From Candidatus Colwellbacteria bacterium GWA2_46_10 (GTDB lineage: Bacteria; Patescibacteriota; Minisyncoccia; UBA6257; Colwellbacteraceae), in NCBI GenBank assembly GCA_001817635.1, contig MHIS01000013.1, forward strand, positions 58,316 through 64,123: a stretch of 5,808 nt of DNA, written 5' to 3'. Each line of letters starts with the position of its first letter. Within the stretch, counting starts at the first letter, position 1. This document shows, in pieces, positions 1 through 5,560 of this stretch. Made by a program: the position numbers and the translations under genes. A model generated the notes under the pieces. That model saw only the letters and a list, made by a program, of their open reading frames with translations, was not told where the DNA came from and made no database searches.

Positions 1-406
1 AGTTCTCCGTTGAGCTCCCCATAGCGAACTCATCCATATTAGTTTTCCCAACCATCACCATCCCCGCCTCACGCAATTTACGAGAAACAGTTGAATCATA
101 TGAGGCTTTGTATTCTTTAAGGATCTTGGAGCCTGCGGTTGCGGGGTATCCTTTGTATAAGATCACGTCTTTGAGCGCTATGGGCGCACCCGCCAAATCG
201 CCTACTTTCCCCCCAGAGGCAATTGCGTTATCGACCGCCTGCGCGCTTGCCAGAACATCCTCCTTATTTACTGAAAGATATGCCCCTATCTCACCTTCCC
301 TTTCGTCTATCTCATCGAGAGTGGCCTTGGCGACATCGAGAGCCTTAAACTCACCCTTTTTGATGCCCTCTACGGTTGCCTTTAAGGTTAACTCGTTAAG
401 CTTCAT
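1..406 (-). CDS. gatA: Asp-tRNA(Asn)/Glu-tRNA(Gln) amidotransferase subunit A, N-terminal part (cut by window edge)
   Basis: This is the catalytic amidase subunit of GatCAB, which frees ammonia from glutamine and passes it to GatB to convert Glu-tRNA(Gln) or Asp-tRNA(Asn) to the correct amide form in the cytoplasm. Read by eye, the frame from the ATG at 406-404 stays open for 135 codons to the edge and starts MKLNELTLKATVEGIKKGEF. The amidase landmarks appear in order: PIALKDVI with the predicted catalytic Lys79 (the same number as in characterised GatA), then GKTNMDEFAMGSSTEN at about residues 120-135. The two catalytic serines of the Ser-cisSer-Lys triad would lie beyond the edge. KDVI replaces the commoner KDNI. 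The start overlaps the end of gatC by 11 bases and has no clear Shine-Dalgarno sequence, so translational coupling to gatC is likely. The family call is very secure; the state of the rest of the gene cannot be seen. Confidence 0.96.
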   Translation of the reverse strand, partial: MKLNELTLKATVEGIKKGEFKALDVAKATLDEIDEREGEIGAYLSVNKEDVLASAQAVDNAIASGGKVGDLAGAPIALKDVILYKGYPATAGSKILKEYKASYDSTVSRKLREAGMVMVGKTNMDEFAMGSSTEN

Positions 407-674
407 AGTCTAAGATCTTGGGAACTTTAAGATGCCCGTTACTCTCTTCCGGAAAAGCTGGTGCGAAAACATCTTTTTCTCCGGGGGCGTCCTCTCGAAA
501 TACATTTCTCAACTCTGTACCCCCTGTCATGGGTTCCACCCCTTCGGTTTTCACTTTGGTGAGTTCTGTAACGTGGCCCAAAATCTCTTCCAGGTCTTTT
601 TGATATCTTGTTTGCTCTTCTTCCGTCAACTTGATACGGGCAAGAGTGGCATATTTACGCACATCAAATTCCAT
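396..674 (-). CDS. gatC: Asp-tRNA(Asn)/Glu-tRNA(Gln) amidotransferase subunit C
   Basis: GatC is the small subunit that wraps around GatA and GatB and stabilises the tRNA-dependent amidotransferase. The 92-residue length is normal for the family (about 95). The family pattern is clear: KYATLARIKLTEEEQ near residues 7-21, a helix with DLEEILGHVTELTKV near 27-41, then GVEPMTGG and the conserved RNVFRED near 56-62. The N-terminus is slightly shorter than in many homologues. The ATG at 674-672 lies only six bases after the ligA stop, and I see no good Shine-Dalgarno sequence. The end overlaps gatA by 11 bases. The presence of gatCA suggests that the organism makes Gln-tRNA and/or Asn-tRNA indirectly, which is common in bacteria lacking GlnRS or AsnRS. 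No gatB is visible; it may lie beyond the left edge or elsewhere. Confidence 0.96.
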   Translation of the reverse strand: MEFDVRKYATLARIKLTEEEQTRYQKDLEEILGHVTELTKVKTEGVEPMTGGTELRNVFREDAPGEKDVFAPAFPEESNGHLKVPKILDYEA

Positions 675-680
675 AGGTTT

Positions 681-2705
681 TTATGATACCATATCCAAAA
701 ATTCCTTTTCCGTAAGTACTCGCACCCCCAACTCCTTAGCCTTCTTGAGTTTTGAGCCGGGGTCGGAGCCCGCTACCAGAAAACTAGTTTTCCGGCTCAT
801 TGACCCAGAGGGGCTACCACCTAAAGCTCGAATACGAGAGTGAGCCTCGTCCCTGCTCATAGATTCAAGCGACCCGGTCACTACGAAAGTTTTCCCGGAG
901 AGGGCTCCTCCAGCTGGACGATCTGATTTCACGATCTCAATACCCACCTCATCCAATTTGCCCAAAACATCCCGGTTATTGGGATTTTTTAACCAATCAC
1001 TAACACTTTTGGCCACCTTCGGGACTATATCGGGAAACTGCATTAGACCGCTCTCCGAAACATTGCCCAGAGTTTTCAGCAGATCAGTCGGTTTTCTCAC
1101 CTCTCCCTTTATCTCCTTCGAGAGCACGTGTGCAGTTTCCTCCCCAATATGCAAAATGCCTAGGGAGTATATGAACCGAGCTAAATCTATACGCTTACGT
1201 TCTCCTATCTCTTCTAAGAGCTTTTGGGCGGATTTTTCGCCAAATCCTTCCAAAGGAGAGATCTCGGCTTCCTGCAATTTGAAAATATCTGCGAAATCCA
1301 GAATAAAACCCTCGTCTATGAAACGCGCTATGATCTTGGGTCCCATCCCCTTGATATCAAAAGCTTGTCTTGAGACAAAGTGAGTTAAGGTTTCCCGTAG
1401 GCGCGCCCCGCAATCTTTATTGGCACACCTATATATCGCTCCTTCTACCACAACCTCCGACCCATCTATCGGACACCTTTTGGGAGTAATAAATGTTCTT
1501 TCCTTCCCTGAGCGTAATCTTTCTAACACCCCAGTTACTTGGGGAATAACGTCCCCGGCCCGAGATACGATTACCGTATCCCCGATTTTCACTCCCAGAC
1601 GCTTTATTTGATCAAAGTTATGTAGGGTTGCATGTTGGATGGTAACACCCCCTACTTCCACCGGCTCCAGAACGGCAACTGGAGTCAAAACGCCCGTCCT
1701 TCCCACCTGTACTTTGATGTCTTGTAAAATGGTGGTTGCCTCTTCCGGGGAGAACTTGTACGCGATCGCTCCCCTTGGAGCTTTGCCTATAGCCCCCAAT
1801 TCTCCAAATAGCATTTTGTCGTTCACTACCACTACCACTCCATCTATTTGATACGGCAACTTTTCCCTATTTTTCTCCCATTTATTTCTGTACGCAAAAA
1901 CTTCCTCTAGAGAGTGTACTAACTGGTGGTGTTTGTTGTCGGTCTTGAAGCCCAGTTTGTGCAACAAGGCATGTTCATCCGCATGACTTCTTTGCCCCAG
2001 GTCGGTCATCAGAGCGTATGCTATTGAATCCAACTTCCTGGAGGCAGCGACTTTAGGGTCAAGCTGTCTGATTGCTCCGGCGGCCGTATTGCGCGGATTG
2101 GCGTATGCTTTTTCTCCCTCCTTTTCCTGGTGAACATTGATGCGTTCAAACTCATCTTTGGTTATGAAAATCTCTCCTCGGACAATTAACTTCTCCGGCA
2201 CTTTGATCTTTGCCGCATCTTCCAGATTCAGAGGAATAGCTTCCACGGTTTTCACATTGGAAGTGACATCTTCCCCGATTGTTCCATTGCCCCGGGTCGA
2301 AGCTAAAACAAGAATACCCTTTTCGTATATAAGCTCTATCGCAAATCCATCTATCTTAGGCTCAACGTATATCTCCGGTTTTATGTCTCTTTTTAAATAG
2401 TTTTCCAATCTTTCCCACCAAGCCCTAAGCTCGTCTTCCGAAAAAACATCGTTGAAGGAGAGCATTGGGTTTTCATGGCGCACCCTCTTGAACTGCTTAG
2501 CTACCTCTCCCCCTACCCTTTGAGTTGGAGAATCCGGAGTAACCAAATCCGGATATTGTTCTTCTAACGCAAAAAGCTCTTTTTTCAGTGAGTCTGATGC
2601 CTCATCCGAAATCAAAGACACGTCTTCAACGTGGTATGCGCGGCGATACCGATTGATCTCTTCTCTTAGCTTGGCTGCCCGCGCTCTTGCTTGTGGTTTA
2701 TCCAT
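681..2705 (-). CDS. ligA: NAD+-dependent DNA ligase LigA, with several unusual residues
   Basis: LigA seals nicks in duplex DNA using NAD+ during replication and repair. The product is 674 residues, close to the usual 670. Domains in order: Ia (about 10-65, YHVEDVSLISDEASDSL, SPTQRVGG); adenylation domain with nucleophile Lys117 in EPKIDG, RGNGTIGEDVTSN, VRGEIF, NPRNTAAGAIRQLDP, motif IV at 284-295 and AYKF with Lys317; OB fold (about 325-400, VGRTGVLTPVA); zinc finger (411-432); helix-hairpin-helix region (about 440-580); BRCT (602-674, SGKTFVVTGSLE). The frame is open up to 2813, but the ATG at 2705 gives the typical MDKPQAR start. The extra upstream residues would only be a shadow of the pilX-like gene. 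Three positions normally conserved differ: motif IV Lys becomes Val293, one zinc Cys becomes Asp414, and a domain Ia Tyr becomes Ser37. The other landmark residues I could place are intact, so I expect an active, lineage-divergent enzyme. Confidence 0.97.
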   Translation of the reverse strand: MDKPQARARAAKLREEINRYRRAYHVEDVSLISDEASDSLKKELFALEEQYPDLVTPDSPTQRVGGEVAKQFKRVRHENPMLSFNDVFSEDELRAWWERLENYLKRDIKPEIYVEPKIDGFAIELIYEKGILVLASTRGNGTIGEDVTSNVKTVEAIPLNLEDAAKIKVPEKLIVRGEIFITKDEFERINVHQEKEGEKAYANPRNTAAGAIRQLDPKVAASRKLDSIAYALMTDLGQRSHADEHALLHKLGFKTDNKHHQLVHSLEEVFAYRNKWEKNREKLPYQIDGVVVVVNDKMLFGELGAIGKAPRGAIAYKFSPEEATTILQDIKVQVGRTGVLTPVAVLEPVEVGGVTIQHATLHNFDQIKRLGVKIGDTVIVSRAGDVIPQVTGVLERLRSGKERTFITPKRCPIDGSEVVVEGAIYRCANKDCGARLRETLTHFVSRQAFDIKGMGPKIIARFIDEGFILDFADIFKLQEAEISPLEGFGEKSAQKLLEEIGERKRIDLARFIYSLGILHIGEETAHVLSKEIKGEVRKPTDLLKTLGNVSESGLMQFPDIVPKVAKSVSDWLKNPNNRDVLGKLDEVGIEIVKSDRPAGGALSGKTFVVTGSLESMSRDEAHSRIRALGGSPSGSMSRKTSFLVAGSDPGSKLKKAKELGVRVLTEKEFLDMVS

Positions 2706-2710
2706 AACTC

Positions 2711-3118
2711 TTATTCTACGAACTGCCCACCAAAGTTCTCTATGCCGCCAAAGTAAAGGATGAAGGCACGCGCAGACCTGCCAGATAGTCCCGCCGATTT
2801 GGCGAGTGTGCATTCCTCTTCCAGAAGAACTTTGTATTGCACGTCATCGGCTATGGTAAAGATATCTTGAGGATCCTCCACCGAAGATATCTGGGAGTTA
2901 GCATCTCCGCAGTATCCATTGCGATATTTTTCATAGAGGGCTCTTTCGACCCCTGCGTCTGAGGCAAAAACGGCCTGGGCAGAAGCTTCGGCGTCAGCCG
3001 TTTGACGCAGTTGGAACAAAACTAAAAGGCCTGCGATGGTAGCGGCTCCCAAAACAGCGCTCGATATGAGCAAAACGCTAAGTAGCATCAGTTGTCCTTT
3101 TTCCGCAGATCTTTTCAT
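2711..3118 (-). CDS. PilX/GspK-like minor pilin
   Basis: This is a 135-residue minor pilin predicted to sit at the tip of the pilus and help start assembly. It has a short basic leader (MKRSAEKG), predicted cleavage by PilD after Gly8, then a hydrophobic helix at about 10-36. Unlike the other pilins here it lacks Glu at mature position 5 (Leu13 instead), which is a hallmark of GspK-type proteins. ASDAGVERALYE at about 52-63 matches the PilX-family pattern of an Ala/Gly-rich segment followed by GxExAL. Cys70 and Cys103 are its only cysteines and could form a disulfide. I prefer the ATG at 3118, four bases after the pilW-like stop. A TTG four codons upstream (3130) would overlap that gene by eight bases. 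Neither start has a strong Shine-Dalgarno sequence. The protein is much shorter than true GspK (about 300 residues), so PilX-like is the better label. The stop is five bases before ligA. Confidence 0.72.
   Translation of the reverse strand: MKRSAEKGQLMLLSVLLISSAVLGAATIAGLLVLFQLRQTADAEASAQAVFASDAGVERALYEKYRNGYCGDANSQISSVEDPQDIFTIADDVQYKVLLEEECTLAKSAGLSGRSARAFILYFGGIENFGGQFVE
2859..2892. repeat. Cluster of three short palindromes inside the pilX-like gene
   Basis: AAGATATCTT (2859-2868) and GAGGATCCTC (2869-2878) are two adjacent perfect 10-base palindromes. The sequence AAGATATCT recurs at 2884-2892. The two AAGATATCT copies can also pair with each other as arms of a 9-base stem. The stretch codes for residues around ISSVEDPQDIF of the pilX-like protein, so it may be coincidental. 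No function is assigned. Confidence 0.3.
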
Positions 3119-3122
3119 GTTT

Positions 3123-3650
3123 TTAATCAATTATTCTTGAGCTTACGCTCGTCTGCAAAGTCAAAGTGGCTCCTATATCAATTAACGTTTCTACCGCTAT
3201 AGTTACAAGCGGCGGCCTGGTTTCATCGTTTTGAATAAAGAAAATCAGATTCTCTATATCAACATCCGGCGAGGTTATGAGCTCAAAATCCCCCGCAAGC
3301 TGGCAACCGGCTGATTGAAAACTCTCACATCTGCCTATCGAACCAATTTCTTCATTTTCCAACAGCATGTATGAAACGTAGTTGCCGTACCCATTGCGAA
3401 ATGTCAGTTTTTGATATGGGTCACTAGTGCTTGGAGGCAAGTCAAAGCCCGTGCGTACCTCGCGGGCAATCTGCTCCAGGGAAACAGTAATATTGTTCAT
3501 GTTCTCGCTGAAGCGGGTAATGACCCTTTGGCTTCTAAGGGTTTGTATGAAGATACCGCTAGAAAGACCGATGACAACCAGAAAAACGGTCATGGCGACA
3601 AGCAACTCCATTAGAGTAAAACCTTGGTTATTGTAGCTGGTCCGTTTCAT
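3123..3650 (-). CDS. PilW/GspJ-like prepilin with N-terminal methylation motif
   Basis: This is a 175-residue minor pilin or pseudopilin. The type III (prepilin) signal is textbook: leader MKRTSYNNQG, cleavage after Gly10, mature start FTLMELLVAM with Glu at +5, and a hydrophobic helix to about residue 37. The order after a PilV-like gene, and the helix-rich stretch with SLEQIAREVRTG at about 57-68, match PilW/GspJ proteins. The rest is a presumed beta-rich extracytoplasmic domain with two cysteines, Cys108 and Cys116, seven residues apart. It probably joins the GspH-, GspI- and GspK-like products in a tip complex that primes pilus growth. It is the only gene here with a strong ribosome binding site, which lies inside the last codons of the upstream gene. 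Sequence beyond the N-terminal third is too divergent for me to assign more precisely. Confidence 0.82.
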   Translation of the reverse strand: MKRTSYNNQGFTLMELLVAMTVFLVVIGLSSGIFIQTLRSQRVITRFSENMNNITVSLEQIAREVRTGFDLPPSTSDPYQKLTFRNGYGNYVSYMLLENEEIGSIGRCESFQSAGCQLAGDFELITSPDVDIENLIFFIQNDETRPPLVTIAVETLIDIGATLTLQTSVSSRIID

Positions 3651-3652
3651 GA

Positions 3653-4168
3653 TTAACTCCTTAAATCTCTCCAGTTGTAAAAATGGTCTTCAACGGTCGC
3701 GGTAGAGGCCAATCCCCCCCTCCCCGTCCAAGATACCGTTGAAATCACCCTTACCCTTTCGACACTGGGGTCCGTTGTGACGTTGATAGTGCGAGAAAAT
3801 TTACTCCTCACATCTCTGATAACACTACAGGTATAAAATCCGCTCTCCGTATCCAGGTAAAGCTCCTCCCCGTCACAGTCCCCCAATTCACTACTTAGAT
3901 ACCCAACCGTAGTGTCCCCACCCGTAAACCCGTAGTTCCAAGCCTTGCCGTTTTCAATATTGCTATCAAAAATATTCTTGGCTAATTCGATCCCCTCTGA
4001 TGCAAGATTCACCGCCACGAACTGATCCGCAGCCACCCTGCTCAACCCCAAAGAACGGGACAATACGCCGAATATGCCGAGGAGGCCAACGAGCATCAAG
4101 CTCACGGCCACCATCGCCTCAATCAAAAGCTGCCCTTTTTGTTTTCTAGTCCATTCTGATCTGGCCAT
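3653..4168 (-). CDS. PilV/GspI-like prepilin
   Basis: This is a 171-residue minor pilin. The leader is MARSEWTRKQKG, with predicted cleavage after Gly12. The mature protein starts QLLIEAMVAVSLMLVGLLGI, with Glu at +5 (Glu17) and a hydrophobic helix to about residue 36. FVAVNLASEGIELAKNI at about 50-66 is the usual PilV/GspI continuation (A..LA.EGIE..+N). Mature residue 1 is Gln rather than the usual Phe or Met. Cys98 and Cys114 are the only cysteines. The C-terminal half, with VRVISTVSWTGRGG near 139-152, resembles the terminal strands of PilV-like proteins. The ATG overlaps the end of the GspH-like gene by 23 bases, and no later start lies before the cleavage site, so this start is forced. 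It should be processed by the PilD encoded upstream and belong to the tip complex. Confidence 0.83.
   Translation of the reverse strand: MARSEWTRKQKGQLLIEAMVAVSLMLVGLLGIFGVLSRSLGLSRVAADQFVAVNLASEGIELAKNIFDSNIENGKAWNYGFTGGDTTVGYLSSELGDCDGEELYLDTESGFYTCSVIRDVRSKFSRTINVTTDPSVERVRVISTVSWTGRGGLASTATVEDHFYNWRDLRS
3657..3662 (-). promoter_or_regulatory. Strong Shine-Dalgarno site (AAGGAG) for the pilW-like gene
   Basis: Read on the minus strand, AAGGAG is followed by TTAATC and then the ATG at 3650, giving six bases of spacing. The site is embedded in the final codons (Leu-Arg-Ser-stop) of the pilV-like gene. It is the only near-perfect Shine-Dalgarno sequence before any start in this window. It supports the chosen start and suggests independent ribosome entry here, whereas the neighbouring genes seem to rely on coupling or weak signals. 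Confidence 0.8.
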
Positions 4169-4721
4169 CTTTGGTAACGGTTACGCCTAATTTGAAATTT
4201 TCATTGTCCGCGTCGCTGATGAAAACGGAAGATTCTTCTGTGCTGCCGCTAAACTTGACCACGGGCTCAGGGGGAATGAAGATCACGTACTCGGAATCTG
4301 TAGTTATGTTCACACCCTTATCCGCCAGATTGAGTTGGTTCAGTTCTCCCCCTAGGATTTTGTCGCCGGCATCAAGCTCGTAATCGTCTAGGTCTTTGGA
4401 GCACGGCCCTTCGTCAATTATATCCTGGAAAATAAAGATCTTTTTTGTATCAGTATCAATGCCCACGCCGTGTCCGCAGATAATTTCATTCCGGGGACCG
4501 GAGTAGAAAAAACTTTGAATGCTTAAAAACTTTGCCCTCGCGAATATGCTTGCCAATTTCGCCTGACTAGTAGCCAAAAGAACCTGCTTGCTGTTGCGCT
4601 GACTGTACCCCAACATCAACGAAGAGAGAACGGCTACGACTCCCATAACCACAACGATCTCAATGAGAGTAAATCCCTTCCTGTTACGCCTAAAAGATCC
4701 CGAAGATTTTGAAGTAGGCAT
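4146..4721 (-). CDS. GspH/FimT-like pseudopilin
   Basis: This is a 191-residue pseudopilin. It has a basic leader (MPTSKSSGSFRRNRKG), cleavage after Gly16, then FTLIEIVVVMGVVAVLSSLM with Glu21 at mature +5 and a membrane helix to about residue 38. The following helix (QAKLASIFARAKFLSIQS, about 53-70) is the segment where GspH/FimT proteins have their A..l.sal..AR..A pattern. The C-terminus ends in VTVTKDGQIRMD, like the last strand and G.I. motif of GspH. Cys82 and Cys107 are its only cysteines. The gene is first in an H-I-J-K-like order of four pseudopilins. It overlaps the end of pilD by 32 bases. No alternative start exists between this ATG and the cleavage site, so the overlap appears real. 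Its own Shine-Dalgarno sequence is not evident, so coupling to pilD translation is likely. Confidence 0.85.
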   Translation of the reverse strand: MPTSKSSGSFRRNRKGFTLIEIVVVMGVVAVLSSLMLGYSQRNSKQVLLATSQAKLASIFARAKFLSIQSFFYSGPRNEIICGHGVGIDTDTKKIFIFQDIIDEGPCSKDLDDYELDAGDKILGGELNQLNLADKGVNITTDSEYVIFIPPEPVVKFSGSTEESSVFISDADNENFKLGVTVTKDGQIRMD

Positions 4722-5550
4722 TAACTATATCGTAGCCGAAAAAGAACACTAACGTAACCCCGGTAGCGATAAACGGACCAAAGGGAATGTTGGATTTGAA
4801 CTTGAGTTTTTTCAAGCCCATCATGGTCAACCCCACAATAGAACCTACGATAAAGGCCAGCGCTACGGATAAAACCATATCCGGGAAAACCAACCATATC
4901 CCCATAGTGGTTGCCAGCTTTACATCCCCTAAACCCATAGCCTTCCCCCTGCTTAGTGCATGCACCCCGCCAAACAAGACCAAGGCAAAAACAGCGGCGT
5001 AAAGATGGTTCAACCACACACTATGCCCAATGCGAAAGGTAAGATAGTAGGCGCCCAAGAAGCTGATTCCCCTGAACCCCGTAAACCCTCCTTCAAAAAG
5101 TCCACTGAGCTGTTGAAATACTACTAACCCAGCACCCAAGATCACTAAGAAAATAACTAGGCTATTTGGAATAAGCTTCAGCCGCAGATCGATGATAGAA
5201 ATCAAAAGCAGCGTCCAGAGACAAACCACCCAAAGAAGCGCAGGAACGCCAAACCCCATTTGCAACGGTACAAATAGTGCTGTTAACGCCGCTAATATCT
5301 CAACTGTCGGGTATCTCCAAGAAATAGGTTTCCCGCACGTACGGCACCGTCCCCTTAAAAGAAGAAAACTTAAAACCGGGATTAGATCAATCCACTGAAG
5401 TGTGTGCCCTCCGTGTTGGCACCTAGAACGTCCCGCTAGAGCATCTTTAAACTCTCTCTTTGCCGAATACCTAAATCCCAGAACATTAATAAAGCTGCCA
5501 ACGGCAGCCCCGAAAACCAGAAGCAATATATTTACTGTTATCTCCGGCAT
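4690..5550 (-). CDS. pilD: Prepilin peptidase / N-methyltransferase (PilD, family A24)
   Basis: PilD is a polytopic membrane aspartyl protease that removes prepilin leaders and usually methylates the new N-terminus. The 286-residue protein shows the GAAVGSFINVLGFR motif (14-27), the cytoplasmic cysteine region (44-84, with LIPVLSFLLLRGRCRTCGKPISWRYPTVE-like sequence split over 56-84), and catalytic Asp121 in DLRLKLIPN. It also has catalytic Asp209 in GLGDVKLA, and the C-terminal NIPFGPFIATG motif with several hydrophobic membrane segments between. The usual zinc site has two CxxC pairs. Here the first is C44-Q-H-G47, so one cysteine is lost while Cys69 and Cys72 remain. This might affect the methylation domain but not the protease aspartates. 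The gene starts ten bases after the upstream pilin stop, with only a weak GAG as ribosome site. Its substrates are most likely the pilin and the four pseudopilins encoded alongside it. Confidence 0.95.
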   Translation of the reverse strand: MPEITVNILLLVFGAAVGSFINVLGFRYSAKREFKDALAGRSRCQHGGHTLQWIDLIPVLSFLLLRGRCRTCGKPISWRYPTVEILAALTALFVPLQMGFGVPALLWVVCLWTLLLISIIDLRLKLIPNSLVIFLVILGAGLVVFQQLSGLFEGGFTGFRGISFLGAYYLTFRIGHSVWLNHLYAAVFALVLFGGVHALSRGKAMGLGDVKLATTMGIWLVFPDMVLSVALAFIVGSIVGLTMMGLKKLKFKSNIPFGPFIATGVTLVFFFGYDIVNAYFKIFGIF

Positions 5551-5560
5551 AAACTCAAAT

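Noticed and set aside
108..1383. Plus-strand reading frames of 60-141 codons opposite gatA, gatC and ligA
   Set aside because: They are antisense to well-conserved genes, lack recognisable domains, and are rich in Ser/Pro/Thr as expected for shadows of the opposite strand.
2706..2813. A longer LigA with 36 extra N-terminal residues starting at 2813
   Set aside because: The extra segment is Trp/Cys-rich, unlike any LigA N-terminus, and overlaps the pilX-like gene in another frame. The ATG at 2705 gives the usual LigA start and length.
3119..3130. TTG start for the pilX-like gene, giving 139 residues
   Set aside because: It adds only four residues to the leader, has no better ribosome site, and an ATG at 3118 lies just after the upstream stop. 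It remains possible.
4170..4185. Short inverted repeat GTAAC-G-GTTAC near the gspH/pilV overlap
   Set aside because: The arms are only five bases and lie in codons for the VTVTKDG strand of the GspH-like protein; no supporting context.
4721..5017. Minus-strand 98-residue reading frame inside pilD
   Set aside because: It is a shifted frame of pilD, whose conserved motifs (GLGDVKLA, NIPFGPF) read in the other frame; no domain is recognisable in it.
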